From assembly GCA_038118725.1 (NCBI GenBank), contig JAYOIK010000059.1, positions 1 through 34,970 of the forward strand: a DNA stretch of 34,970 nucleotides, read 5' to 3'. This DNA comes from JADHLJ01 sp038118725 (lineage in GTDB: Bacteria > Pseudomonadota > Alphaproteobacteria > Thalassobaculales > Thalassobaculaceae). How positions within the stretch are numbered: position 1 is the stretch's first letter; every line of letters starts with the position of its first letter. Below the pieces are notes generated by a model. The model searched no databases. It worked only from the letters and a program-made list of their open reading frames with translations, and was not told the DNA's origin. Position numbers and translations under genes: made by a program. Positions 1 to 7,843 of this stretch are shown piece after piece.

Positions 1-1
1 C

Positions 2-349
2 AACGGGGCGAACGATGTCTTCTCGGCGGTGGTGCGCGACACGCTCGTGGGCCTCGCCAGCGGCTTCGTGAACAGCACCGAGCCGAGCCCCGCCGGAACG
101 GCGCCGGCGACCACCTACGGCACCATGACAAGCAGCCAATGGTCGGCGGACGCGAGCAAGCTATTCGGCGGCGTGCAGAAAACCAACCCCTACTACAACA
201 CCTGGGCGGGCGCCGTTTACGACACTTTCGGCAGCCGGGTTTACGGGTTTCAGTATTCCGACTTCTTCACCTCGGACGGCCCCATCGGCAATCCGCAACT
301 GTCACTCCGCCCCGGCATGCCGGCGCAGATCGTGGCGATAAAGGAGTGA
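2..349 (+). CDS. C-terminal fragment of a putative GH64-like (beta-1,3-glucanase-like) protein
   Basis: The frame is open from the left edge, so the start lies outside the window; 115 residues remain before the TGA at 347-349. The tail is rich in Tyr, Phe, Gly and Ser, with a segment reading NPYYNTWAGAVYD followed by RVYGFQYSDFF. This resembles the C-terminal part of GH64 laminarinases, where a Tyr-rich segment precedes a YGFPYDD-type motif. The resemblance is from memory of the family and the catalytic region is not visible. A secreted or cell-surface protein is plausible but no signal peptide can be checked. Otherwise it should be treated as a hypothetical protein. Confidence 0.45.
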   Translation, partial: NGANDVFSAVVRDTLVGLASGFVNSTEPSPAGTAPATTYGTMTSSQWSADASKLFGGVQKTNPYYNTWAGAVYDTFGSRVYGFQYSDFFTSDGPIGNPQLSLRPGMPAQIVAIKE

Positions 350-364
350 GCCAAGAACCGGTTC

Positions 365-389
365 GCGGAATCATTGGAAATGGTTCCGC
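365..389 (+). terminator. Hairpin between convergent genes, possible terminator without U-tract
   Basis: GCGGAATCAT pairs with ATGGTTCCGC (one T-G wobble) around a 5-base loop, 16 bases after the stop of the GH64-like fragment. The following TCTAAAGG is not a U-tract, so intrinsic termination is doubtful. Its place between two convergent genes fits a role at transcript 3' ends. Confidence 0.3.
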
Positions 390-445
390 TCTAAAGGCAA
401 GGACAACGGCCCGACAATGCTTGAAACGCGTTGGACTTACGCCCG

Positions 446-946
446 TTACACTTGTTCGTCGTCATCCTCGACTCGGTCGTCGATGGGGACGCCGGGGAGC
501 TGTTTCTTGGTGCGGAACGCCAGCGCGGTTTTAACGTTCGAGACGTTTGGCGCCGGGGTTAGACGAGTCGTGAGGAACTTCTGAAAGGAATCCCAGTCCT
601 TGGCGACGATCTTAAGGAGGAAATCGGTCTCACCTGAAAGCATGTGGCATTCCCGTACCTCGGGCCAGTCGCCGACCATCTCCTCGAAGGCGACGAGATC
701 CGCTTCGGCCTGGCTGGACAGACCGACGAAGGCGAAAATCGTCACGGTGAAGCCCAGAGGCTCGGGATTGACGTCGGCGTGGTAGCCGCGAATGAAGTCC
801 GCCTGCTCCAGCGCCCGCACCCGCCGCAGACACGGCGGCGCTGATATGCCGACCCGGTTGGCCAGATCAACGTTTGTCATTCGACCGTTGTCTTGCAGGT
901 CCCGCAGGATTCTTCTATCGATCCGGTCGAGCTTGACGCGTTGCAT
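446..946 (-). CDS. Lrp/AsnC family transcriptional regulator
   Basis: A 166-residue protein of typical Lrp/AsnC length. The N-terminus (LDRIDRRILRDLQDNGRM, then VDLANRVGISAPPCLRRVRALE) is the family winged helix-turn-helix, and the remainder is the RAM/AsnC effector domain (FVGLSSQAEADL, then ECHMLSGETDFLLKIVA). It probably senses an amino acid and controls metabolism or transport genes. The ATG at 946 was chosen because GGAAGGA lies about 8 bases upstream and the helix-turn-helix begins right after it; a longer frame to 1024 would add an atypical Arg-rich head and remove the promoter region. It is divergent from the ELM1 gene, so it may regulate itself and that gene through the shared intergenic region. 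The acidic tail (EDDDEQV) is unremarkable. Confidence 0.9.
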   Translation of the reverse strand: MQRVKLDRIDRRILRDLQDNGRMTNVDLANRVGISAPPCLRRVRALEQADFIRGYHADVNPEPLGFTVTIFAFVGLSSQAEADLVAFEEMVGDWPEVRECHMLSGETDFLLKIVAKDWDSFQKFLTTRLTPAPNVSNVKTALAFRTKKQLPGVPIDDRVEDDDEQV

Positions 947-994
947 CGTGATGGTCCTTCCTTCGTCGTCGTTGGATGTTCGACGACCGCCGGG

Positions 995-1024
995 AATATA
1001 CGAGCGCGCGGCACGGTGACGCAA
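995..1024 (-). promoter_or_regulatory. Sigma70-like promoter of the Lrp-type gene
   Basis: On the minus strand TTGCGT (1024-1019) and TATATT (1000-995) are separated by 18 bases. Transcription would begin near 988, leaving about a 40-base leader before the ATG at 946. Confidence 0.5.
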
Positions 1025-1046
1025 GAATGTTGCGCGAAGTTGTTAT

Positions 1047-1058
1047 AATCGTACGATT
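1047..1058. promoter_or_regulatory. Perfect 12-bp palindrome, candidate operator between lrp-like gene and ELM1
   Basis: AATCGTACGATT is an exact palindrome in the divergent intergenic region and overlaps a TATAAT (1044-1049) on the plus strand. Lrp-type autoregulation is common, so this is a candidate operator. It does not match the E. coli Lrp consensus. Confidence 0.35.
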
Positions 1059-1131
1059 CCTTTAGGGTGAGCTGGTTTCACGCGACGCGGCGCGACCCGC
1101 GACTCAGACCCGCGATTTGGCAGGCCAAGAC

Positions 1132-2112
1132 ATGTCCGACCCCGCGCCAGACTGCTGGATTCTTTCCGACGGCACCGCCGGCATGGAAGCCCAAGCGGTC
1201 GGCCTCGCCGACGCCATGGGCCTAGTCCCGACCATAAAATCAATCCGTCCCAGCGGCCCGCTGCGCCTGTCGCCAAGGCTCGGCGCGCTGCCGGGATTTC
1301 CCCCGACGGCGGGCGGAGACTCGCTTGCCCCACCCTTTCCAGCGCTCTCGATCACCTGTGGGCGTCGCCACGCTGGGGCCAGTATCGCTCTCAAGCGGCA
1401 ATCCGGCGGAACGGTCCACACAATCCAGATTCAGGACCCTCGGGTCCCGTCGTCACTTTTCGACACCCTCGTCGTTCCGGAACACGACCCAACCCGCGGC
1501 CCGAACGTCATCACCACCATCGGCTCCCTCAACCGCGTCAATGATAGCTTTTTGTCCAGCGAAGCCGCCAAGTTCGCGGACCAAGCCACACACCTCCCCC
1601 GCTTCCGTGTCGCGGTCAATTTGGGCGGCGACACTCAGCAGTACAAGGTCGACACGACGATGGCGGACCGCGTGGTCGCGGGTCTGCTGGATTTACTGAA
1701 TCAAGCGGAAACCGGCCTGATGATCACAACGTCAAGACGCACCGGCGAGCCGCTGATGGCGGCCCTCGCGCCACTCCTCGGGCGTCGCGACACGATTGTC
1801 TGGACCGGAGACGGCCCAAATCCGTATTTCGGGTTTCTGGGCCTCGCGGACGCGATCGTCGTTACCGCCGATTCGATCAACATGGTTTCCGAGGCTTGCT
1901 CGACCGGAAAACCCGTTCACATCCTGCCCCTCGGACGAGAGCCCCGACGACGCGCCGCGTTTCTCGACACGGTTCGAGCCAAGGGTCTCGCGCGAGATTT
2001 CAACGGAAGCTTCGACAGTTGGGTTCCCGAGCCCTTGCGGGAAACCGAGCGGGTCGCGGCATTGCTGGTTGAACAACTCAGGCGCGAGGGTATCCTTGCC
2101 CCGAACATCTAG
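1132..2112 (+). CDS. Mitochondrial fission ELM1 family protein (DUF1022)
   Basis: A 326-residue protein with the ELM1/DUF1022 pattern: N-terminal CWILSDGTAGMEAQAVGLA, a central nucleoside-sugar-transferase-like segment (TTSRRTGEPL, then WTGDGPNPYFGFLGLADAIVVTADSINMVSEA, quoted discontinuously) and a C-terminal KPVHILPLG. The second half resembles a GT-B fold donor-binding domain. Bacterial members have no established biochemical role; the plant homologue takes part in mitochondrial fission. The frame stays open upstream to a TTG at 1117, but the ATG at 1132 starts immediately before the conserved region, so it was preferred; no strong ribosome binding site is seen for either. The gene lies 9 bases upstream of the glutamine amidotransferase, suggesting co-transcription. 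Confidence 0.85.
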   Translation: MSDPAPDCWILSDGTAGMEAQAVGLADAMGLVPTIKSIRPSGPLRLSPRLGALPGFPPTAGGDSLAPPFPALSITCGRRHAGASIALKRQSGGTVHTIQIQDPRVPSSLFDTLVVPEHDPTRGPNVITTIGSLNRVNDSFLSSEAAKFADQATHLPRFRVAVNLGGDTQQYKVDTTMADRVVAGLLDLLNQAETGLMITTSRRTGEPLMAALAPLLGRRDTIVWTGDGPNPYFGFLGLADAIVVTADSINMVSEACSTGKPVHILPLGREPRRRAAFLDTVRAKGLARDFNGSFDSWVPEPLRETERVAALLVEQLRREGILAPNI

Positions 2113-2121
2113 GATCTATCC

Positions 2122-2853
2122 ATGAACAAACCCAAGATCGGGCTGTTCGAAGCCGGTTTCTACGCCCCCGACTTCATCGCCGCGCATGGCGCGCCTGGTG
2201 ACTGGTTCAAACGGTTTCTTGGACGGGCTTCCAATGATGGCTTCGACTTCGAGGTCTATCGAGCCATCGAAGGCGAACTCCCCGACGCGATCGATGCTTG
2301 TGACGGCTATCTGATCACCGGCAGCCCGGCCAGCGTCATCGACCGCGAGCCTTGGATGCTGGCGCTCGCCGATTTCTGCCTGCGCGCCATGGGAACCAAA
2401 CCCGTGATCGGCATCTGCTTCGGTCACCAGCTGCTTTGCCAGGCATTGGGTGGCGAGGTGCGGGCGGCGGATGTCGGCTGGGGGATCGGCGTTCATCGAT
2501 ACACCGTAAACGGCGCCGATGACTGGATGACCCCGCCGCTCGGCGAGGTCGCGATGCTGACCTCGCACATGGATCAGGTTACCCGGCTGCCGCCGGGCGC
2601 CGAGGTCCTCGCGAGCAGCGCCTTTTGTCCGAACGCGATCCTGCGCCTCGGCCCGAACGCGATCAGCATTCAGGCACATCCAGAGGCGACACGAGATTGT
2701 TTCGGATCTGTCTACGAGATGCGCCGCGAGCGCTATGCGCCAGGCCAGGCCGACCGAGCGCTCGCCAGTTTCGATCAGACAACCGACGAGGAACGGGTCG
2801 GTCGCTGGCTGGTCAAGTTCCTGAATGACCGGATCAGCCTCGGCGATACATGA
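2122..2853 (+). CDS. Class I glutamine amidotransferase-like protein
   Basis: A 243-residue stand-alone class I GATase domain. The nucleophile elbow is GICFGHQLL with Cys99, and the other triad residues are in QAHPEAT (His186, Glu188). Such proteins hydrolyse glutamine, or a gamma-glutamyl bond in related peptidases, and may serve a synthase or a catabolic step. The GVHRYTVN and LTSHMDQV segments match the stand-alone GMP-synthase-like subgroup often called type 1 glutamine amidotransferase. It follows the ELM1 gene by 9 bases and overlaps the convergent methyltransferase gene by 20 bases. The true substrate cannot be told from sequence. Confidence 0.88.
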   Translation: MNKPKIGLFEAGFYAPDFIAAHGAPGDWFKRFLGRASNDGFDFEVYRAIEGELPDAIDACDGYLITGSPASVIDREPWMLALADFCLRAMGTKPVIGICFGHQLLCQALGGEVRAADVGWGIGVHRYTVNGADDWMTPPLGEVAMLTSHMDQVTRLPPGAEVLASSAFCPNAILRLGPNAISIQAHPEATRDCFGSVYEMRRERYAPGQADRALASFDQTTDEERVGRWLVKFLNDRISLGDT

Positions 2854-3616
2854 CGATATCGGTGTCCTTGATATGGACCAGCGGCAAATCCCTGGCCAAA
2901 TCATTCAGATAGTTGAAAACATCCGGCGCGTCGGGCTTGTAGTCGTGCCAGAGCACCACGCCGTGACCGCTCAGCATGGACATGGCCTTGGTCGTGTCGC
3001 TCTCGACATAAGACCGTGTATGCGCGCCGTCGATGAACACCAAGTCGACGGAACCCTTAAGCGGCGCGTCGTCGAAGGCCTTGCTGTCCGAGAAGATCTG
3101 GTGGATTTTCGACTCCGTCGGATGCCCCTCATAATAAAAGGTGGTGAAGGCCGCCTCGTCCGCCGCGACGTCCCGGTGCAGACGATCGTCGGACGCTCCG
3201 AATTCCAGGCTCGCCAGATCGTCGGGATGAATCGTCAGGGTATGGATTTCGGCGCCGTCGGGAGCATTCAGCGCCATGACATGCGCGGTCTTTCCGCTGC
3301 AGGTGCCGAACTCGAAGATTTTACCCGCCGATTTCGCCAGCCCGGCGATCACCCAGGTTTCCCGATCGGACAGCGAGGCCACCACACCCTCGCCGCCAAT
3401 GAAGGCAACGGTCGATTCGGGCGCCGGACCATGCTCGGTCATCGCGAAACAGGGATCAACTTCCTCAAGTTTCACCTGCCGGATCGGATACGGCTTGAAG
3501 GCGAAGGCGCGCCGTTTCTGTCGGCGCAGCTTGAGCATTCGGCGGGTCGCCAGATACAGCGCGACAATGGTCACCACATTGGTAACGGCCAATAAAACCA
3601 CGACCCAATCGGGCAT
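2834..3616 (-). CDS. Membrane-anchored class I SAM-dependent methyltransferase (Methyltransf_24-like)
   Basis: A 260-residue protein with one N-terminal transmembrane helix (about residues 3-23, VVVLLAVTNVVTIVALYLA), a basic stop-transfer (RRMLKLRRQKRR) and a cytoplasmic Rossmann domain. The SAM-binding Gly motif reads EFGTCSGKTA (102-111), followed by VDLVFIDGAHTRSYVESD and VLWHDY, which fits the Methyltransf_24 group with DGAH and HDY motifs. These often act on sugars or small molecules; the acceptor is unknown. ATG 3616 was chosen because it begins just before the membrane helix and has GGGG about 10 bases upstream; a GTG at 3643 is an in-frame alternative. Its 3' end overlaps the GATase gene tail to tail. 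Confidence 0.82.
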   Translation of the reverse strand: MPDWVVVLLAVTNVVTIVALYLATRRMLKLRRQKRRAFAFKPYPIRQVKLEEVDPCFAMTEHGPAPESTVAFIGGEGVVASLSDRETWVIAGLAKSAGKIFEFGTCSGKTAHVMALNAPDGAEIHTLTIHPDDLASLEFGASDDRLHRDVAADEAAFTTFYYEGHPTESKIHQIFSDSKAFDDAPLKGSVDLVFIDGAHTRSYVESDTTKAMSMLSGHGVVLWHDYKPDAPDVFNYLNDLARDLPLVHIKDTDIVMYRRG

Positions 3617-3751
3617 AGGGAAACCCCATTCTAGCCGGCCCACCCCACGGGGGCCGCGCTCGCCGGAACCTCTTTCGAACCCGCTCTCATGTCAAGCGCC
3701 GGTGAAGCCGACCAGCCGACGCGGAACCTCGGACAAGGCGACAAAGCGCGG

Positions 3752-3780
3752 TTGTCGCCCCGGAGAAGGCGCACTATCTT
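3752..3780 (+). promoter_or_regulatory. Sigma70-like promoter of trxB
   Basis: TTGTCG (3752-3757) and TATCTT (3775-3780) are separated by 17 bases. The start point would be near 3787, about 29 bases before the ATG at 3816. Confidence 0.55.
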
Positions 3781-3815
3781 CTGACTCCGAATTCACCCCC
3801 GGAGGAACGGCCCCG

Positions 3816-4781
3816 ATGGCGGAGCATCGCGAGAAGATCTTGATTATCGGTTCCGGCGCCGCCGGTCTCACCGCCGCCATCTATACCGCGCGCGCGAACA
3901 TGAACCCGCTCTTGGTCGCGGGCCTGCAACCCGGCGGGCAGATGACGATCACCACCGATGTGGAGAACTATCCCGGCTTCGCGGATGTCATCCAAGGTCC
4001 CTGGCTGATGGAGCAGATGCAGGCACAGGCCGAGGCCGTGGGCACCCGCATCGCCCATGACATCATCACGGATATCGACACTTCCACGCGCCCTTTCGTT
4101 CTGAAGGGGGACACCGGCGACACGTATATCGCCGACGCGGTGATCATCGCCACCGGCGCTCAGGCCCGTTGGCTTGGCCTGGAAAGCGAGGAGACCTTCA
4201 ACGGCCGGGGCGTATCGGCCTGCGCCACCTGCGACGGGTTTTTCTTTCGAAACAAGGAGGTCATCGTGGTCGGTGGCGGCAATACCGCCGTCGAGGAAGC
4301 GCTGTACCTCGCCAATCTCGCCTCCAAGGTCACCCTGATCCATCGCCGGGACGAGCTGCGGGCCGAACGGATCATGCAGGACCGGCTGTTCCGGCACGAG
4401 AAGATCGAGGTCGTCTGGGACAGCGTCGTCGAGGAGGTTCTCGGTGGCGACGGCCCCATGGCCGGCGTCGAGGGCGCGCGCGTGCGGAACGTTAAAACCG
4501 GCGAGGTCACCGATATCGCCGCCGAGGGCTTCTTCGTCGCCATCGGCCACACACCCGCGACCGAGGCCTTCAAGGGCAAGCTGGCCATGGATGACGAGGG
4601 CTATATCCTTGTCGAGCCGGGCACCACCCGCACCGACAAGCCCGGCTTGTTCGCGGCGGGGGATTGCGTCGACAAGGTCTATCGCCAGGCGGTTACCGCG
4701 GCCGGCCTTGGCTGCATGGCGGCGCTGGAAGCCGAAAAATACGTTGCCAGCCAGGAAGATCAACGCGCGGCGGCGGAATAG
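3816..4781 (+). CDS. trxB: Thioredoxin-disulfide reductase TrxB
   Basis: A 321-residue protein, the usual length of low-molecular-weight TrxR. It transfers electrons from NADPH through FAD and a redox disulfide to thioredoxin in the cytoplasm. The FAD motif GSGAAGLTAAIYTAR is at residues 12-26, the active-site CATC is Cys136-Ala-Thr-Cys139 inside SACATCDGFF, the NADPH motif is VVGGGNTAVEEALYL followed by HRRDELRAE, and the C-terminal FAD motif is GLFAAGDC. ATG 3816 is preceded by GGAGGAA (3801-3807) and by a good promoter. It converges with the GT41 gene, leaving 14 bases between stops. Confidence 0.97.
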   Translation: MAEHREKILIIGSGAAGLTAAIYTARANMNPLLVAGLQPGGQMTITTDVENYPGFADVIQGPWLMEQMQAQAEAVGTRIAHDIITDIDTSTRPFVLKGDTGDTYIADAVIIATGAQARWLGLESEETFNGRGVSACATCDGFFFRNKEVIVVGGGNTAVEEALYLANLASKVTLIHRRDELRAERIMQDRLFRHEKIEVVWDSVVEEVLGGDGPMAGVEGARVRNVKTGEVTDIAAEGFFVAIGHTPATEAFKGKLAMDDEGYILVEPGTTRTDKPGLFAAGDCVDKVYRQAVTAAGLGCMAALEAEKYVASQEDQRAAAE

Positions 4782-4795
4782 AGCAAACCGGCGCG

Positions 4796-6361
4796 CTAAC
4801 CATTGATGACGATATCGCGGCGCGCCGCGCCCCGGCTTTCTTGGTCCGCGATCGCCAGGAAGGCCCGCTCCAAATCGGCCACGTAGCGCCGCGTGCCGAG
4901 TGCCTCAAGGAGCCTGTTCGCCGTGAGCTTCTCGCGAAGCGATCTCGCGTGATCCGGATCCTCGGCGATGCGCCGCACCTGTTTCAGATAGTCCGCGGCG
5001 GACTCCACCACGCAAGCGTCAAGCCCCGCGGCTCGCAGCATTCCCGCCGACATGCGCCACGCGAAACATCGACCAGGCCGACTGACCACCGGCACGCCGC
5101 AACGCAGAGACAGAGCGGTCGTATAGCCGCCATTGTAGCCGAGCGGGTCGAGACTCACATCCGCCAGGGTGTGACGACGCGCATGCTCAAGCACCGAAAC
5201 CCGTGGCGAGACCACCAGACGGTCCGTGGCCAGCCCAGCCCTTTGCATAAGCGACCCCGCCGACGCGATTGTCGCCTCGTCATCGGTCGCGATCCACAGA
5301 ACCGCATGCGGCAGCGCCCGCAGGCAGGCGATCCACATCCGCACGGTTTCCAATGTCACCTTGTTCATTCGGTTGAACGCCGCCATCACGAACCCATCTT
5401 CCGGGAGCCCGGCCTCGGAGCGCGAGACTCCGATCTCGCCAATCTCAAAAGTCTCGTCCAAGGGCAGGAAACTTCTCGGCATGATGATCAAACGCTCGCC
5501 GTAACCAGACCTGTATTGCCCGGGCACCGCGTCGCGATCGACGATGGCATAGTCCGCGACCCGCGTGCCCATGGAGCCGGGATAACCGATCATGGAGACA
5601 CGAACCGGCGCCGCCGGGCGCGAAAACACGGTATCGCCGCTCCCAATAACCGCGCCGCTCAGGTCCACCAGGACATCGATGCCGTCGGCGCGGATCCGGT
5701 TCTCCAACTCGGCGGGCGACAAGTCATGACAAAGGCGCGCGTGATCCGCCCCAAGATGCATCGGACCGGCCACGACCGGATCGGGCACAACTGTTTGATC
5801 ATACAAAAATATCTGAAACCGGCTCTTGTCATGACGCAATGGTAGCGATCGGAGCGAGAGCCCGACTGGATGGGAAGTCAGGTCGGAGCATACATAGCCA
5901 ATGCGCATTCGACGGGCGGGTGTCCAGCTCCAACGCGGACAGGCCGCCTCCCTCCAGCCGCCAACGCCGGGTTGGCGCTCGGCACGTGACGGAAACCGCT
6001 CCGCCAGACGTCGGGCCAAATCGGGATCATCGCGCCGCAACAGGAACTGACCGGGGGTTTCAACAGGATCAAGGCCGCGGGCTAGCTGTTGTTCAAGCAC
6101 CGCGTCGATCAACGGGCGCAGATGCTCGGCCAGATCCACCTGGAGCGTTTCCCGCAACGACGTATACCGATTTATCAGGATCGCCAGCGAAGCCGGGTCC
6201 AGCGCCAACATCCAGGCGGCGGCCATTCTCAGAAAACGCCGGTCCGTCTTGTTACGCGAACCGGTGGCGGAAATCCCGCAGAACAGATCGACATAAGTCC
6301 CGAGCCGGCTCGGGTCCGCCACGATGTCACGCCAACCGAAATGCTCGAAACGCGTTTTCAA
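4796..6361 (-). CDS. GT41-family glycosyltransferase (SPINDLY / O-GlcNAc transferase-like)
   Basis: A 521-residue protein. The catalytic C-terminal region is typical of Glyco_transf_41: RIGYVCSDLTSHPVG, then DGIDVLVDLSG, RPAPV-type RPAAPVRVSMIGYPGSMGT, DYAIVDRDAVP, a FNRMNKVT segment and the donor-binding LDPLGYNGGYTTALSLRCGVPVVS. Family members transfer GlcNAc, fucose or glucose to proteins; in bacteria some modify adhesins or flagellins. About 170 N-terminal residues are helical but show no clear TPR consensus, although GT41 enzymes usually carry TPRs. No ATG exists before the domain. TTG 6361 is preferred because AAGGGAAGGG lies about 6 bases upstream; a TTG at 6457 has no such site. It is divergent from the LysR gene. 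Confidence 0.8.
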   Translation of the reverse strand: MKTRFEHFGWRDIVADPSRLGTYVDLFCGISATGSRNKTDRRFLRMAAAWMLALDPASLAILINRYTSLRETLQVDLAEHLRPLIDAVLEQQLARGLDPVETPGQFLLRRDDPDLARRLAERFPSRAERQPGVGGWREAACPRWSWTPARRMRIGYVCSDLTSHPVGLSLRSLPLRHDKSRFQIFLYDQTVVPDPVVAGPMHLGADHARLCHDLSPAELENRIRADGIDVLVDLSGAVIGSGDTVFSRPAAPVRVSMIGYPGSMGTRVADYAIVDRDAVPGQYRSGYGERLIIMPRSFLPLDETFEIGEIGVSRSEAGLPEDGFVMAAFNRMNKVTLETVRMWIACLRALPHAVLWIATDDEATIASAGSLMQRAGLATDRLVVSPRVSVLEHARRHTLADVSLDPLGYNGGYTTALSLRCGVPVVSRPGRCFAWRMSAGMLRAAGLDACVVESAADYLKQVRRIAEDPDHARSLREKLTANRLLEALGTRRYVADLERAFLAIADQESRGAARRDIVING

Positions 6362-6560
6362 GTCGCGCCCTTCCCTTGTTTCCGCGCGCTCCCGCCACCA
6401 GATTAATGGCGAATTCAACGGGCCCGGTCTTTCGGATGGACCACGACTCAGGCACAATGTGGTCCTACCTTTAAGAAGCTCAGATCACAACCGGCCAACC
6501 AAGGCCCGATTTCGCCGAGAGCGATATCGCCCTCTCAAGTGCCACACCGAAAGCGTTTCG

Positions 6561-7454
6561 ATGGACTGGGACAAACTCAGAGTTTTTCACGCCGTCGCCG
6601 AAGCCGGAAGCTTTACCCATGCCGGCGAGACGCTGAATCTGAGCCAATCCGCCGTTAGCAGACAAATCAGCCACCTTGAGGAAAGCATCAACACACCGCT
6701 TTTCCACCGTCATGCCCGCGGTCTGATTTTGACCGAACAAGGTGAAATCCTTTACCAGACCGCGCATGAGGTTTTCGCCAAACTCGCCAGCACCGAGGCG
6801 TTGATCAGCGAGGGGCGCGAAGTGCCCAAAGGCCCCCTGCGGATCACCACCACGGTGGCTTTCGGCTCGACCTGGCTGGTGGCGCGGATCGGCGGGTTCC
6901 TGGAGCGCTATCCGGAGATTTCCGTAACCCTGCTGATCAATGATCACGAGCTCGACCTGTCGATGCGTCAGGCGGATGTGGCGGTGCGGCTAACCCCGCC
7001 GAAACAGCCCGATCTGATCCAGCGGCACCTGCGCACCATCCGCTTTCATCTCTATGCCTCCCCCGACTATCTCGCCGCGAACGGCACGCCGGAAAGCATC
7101 GAGGAGTTGAGCGATCATCGCATCGTCATTTACGGCGACTCGCCGCATCCTCCCTTCCCCAAGGTGAACTGGCTACGCGACCTGATCGCGGGTGGCCGGC
7201 GGCGCAAACCCATCACAACCATGCAAGTTAACAATTATTACGCCATCTTCCGCGCCGTCACCGGCGGTGTCGGCATCGCGGCGCTACCGGATTATCTCGC
7301 GGCCAATGACGAGCGTTTGGTGCGCGTCCTGCCGGATCTCGAAGGCCCGCAAACCCCGGCATATTTCGTATATCCCGAGGAAATGCGCCATTCCAAGCGC
7401 ATCACCGTGCTCCGCGACTTTCTGATTCAAGAGGTCGCGAAAACCTCGTTCTAA
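6561..7454 (+). CDS. LysR family transcriptional regulator
   Basis: A 297-residue LysR-type regulator. The N-terminal helix-turn-helix (LRVFHAVAEAGSFTHAGETL, then LSQSAVSRQISHLEE) is followed by a linker helix and a periplasmic-binding-protein-like effector domain (GPLRITTTVAFGSTWLVARI, VRLTPPKQPDLIQRHL, GVGIAALPDYLA). Position 6561 is the ATG that puts the helix-turn-helix at the very N-terminus; the ribosome binding site is weak. It is divergent from the GT41 gene, with 199 bases between them, but no T-N11-A site stands out. The effector is unknown. Confidence 0.92.
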   Translation: MDWDKLRVFHAVAEAGSFTHAGETLNLSQSAVSRQISHLEESINTPLFHRHARGLILTEQGEILYQTAHEVFAKLASTEALISEGREVPKGPLRITTTVAFGSTWLVARIGGFLERYPEISVTLLINDHELDLSMRQADVAVRLTPPKQPDLIQRHLRTIRFHLYASPDYLAANGTPESIEELSDHRIVIYGDSPHPPFPKVNWLRDLIAGGRRRKPITTMQVNNYYAIFRAVTGGVGIAALPDYLAANDERLVRVLPDLEGPQTPAYFVYPEEMRHSKRITVLRDFLIQEVAKTSF

Positions 7455-7491
7455 AGTCCTTGCCTCGACGGTTTCGGTTGCAAATCGCGGA

Positions 7492-7512
7492 GCCATGCAA
7501 AAATCGCATGGC
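7492..7512. repeat. Hairpin GCCATGC / GCATGGC in the intergenic region after lysR
   Basis: A perfect 7-bp stem with loop AAAAATC, 38 bases after the LysR stop. There is no T-tract on either side, so it is not an obvious intrinsic terminator. It may protect the lysR 3' end or belong to the 5' side of the small RNA region that follows. Confidence 0.35.
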
Positions 7513-7554
7513 GGAATTGCCAATTTGGGCATGGTTATCCGCCGGGCGCGGTCC

Positions 7555-7699
7555 TATGTATTGCCCATGATTGTTGCGACGCAACATTATCTCCAGGCTC
7601 CCCCGCCTGGATTGAGGGCCCTCGGGTCCTACGTCTCCCAGACGTGAAGCCTCCCTGTTCAACTTGCCCCGGGCCCAAGGGTTCCGGGGCAATTTTTTT
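7555..7699 (+). ncRNA. Candidate structured small RNA ending in an intrinsic terminator
   Basis: No plausible reading frame covers this stretch, but it holds five consecutive perfect stems. They are TGTTGC/GCAACA (7572-7586), CCAGGC/GCCTGG (7593-7610), the self-complementary GAGGGCCCTC (7614-7623), ACGTCT/AGACGT (7631-7645) and the terminator TTGCCCCGG/CCGGGGCAA (7664-7692) followed by seven T. The GGGTCC...GAAGCC arrangement around the fourth stem, and the AAGGG in the last loop, recall the apical part of 6S RNA (ssrS). The long closing stem of 6S is not visible, because the T-tract follows directly. A start near 7555 is a guess; TATGTA at 7555-7560 could instead be a -10 element. The family is therefore unknown. 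Confidence 0.5.
7664..7699 (+). terminator. Strong intrinsic terminator
   Basis: A 9-bp GC-rich stem (TTGCCCCGG with CCGGGGCAA), an 11-base loop and T7 at 7693-7699. It ends either the candidate small RNA or read-through from the LysR gene 210 bases upstream. Confidence 0.8.
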
Positions 7700-7724
7700 G
7701 TTGGGAGAAAATCGGGGGCGCTCT

Positions 7725-7824
7725 NNNNNNNNNNNNNNNNNNNNNNNNNNNNNNNNNNNNNNNNNNNNNNNNNNNNNNNNNNNNNNNNNNNNNNNNNNNN
7801 NNNNNNNNNNNNNNNNNNNNNNNN
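7725..7824. other. Assembly gap of 100 N
   Basis: Exactly 100 undetermined bases, the usual placeholder for a gap of unknown size. The left edge ends in GGGGGCGCTCT and the right edge begins with GGCGCTCTTC, so both contig ends share GGCGCTCT. Confidence 0.97.
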
Positions 7825-7843
7825 GGCGCTCTTCAAGGAAAAC

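Noticed and set aside
1044..1049. Complete sigma70 promoter for ELM1 from TATAAT
   Set aside because: No -35-like hexamer is found at 16-18 bases; only the palindrome is reported.
3690..3695. TTGACA on the minus strand as a promoter for the methyltransferase gene
   Set aside because: No acceptable -10 lies 16-18 bases downstream (GAGGTT at 17), so it was not listed.
4664..5845. 393-codon plus-strand frame over the GT41 gene
   Set aside because: Basic, low-complexity shadow frame; the minus strand carries the clear GT41 motifs.
7555..7699. Firm call of 6S RNA (ssrS)
   Set aside because: Only the apical-type segment and one bubble hairpin look similar; the long closing stem that pairs the 5' and 3' ends is not visible and a T-tract follows directly. 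Kept as an unnamed candidate RNA.
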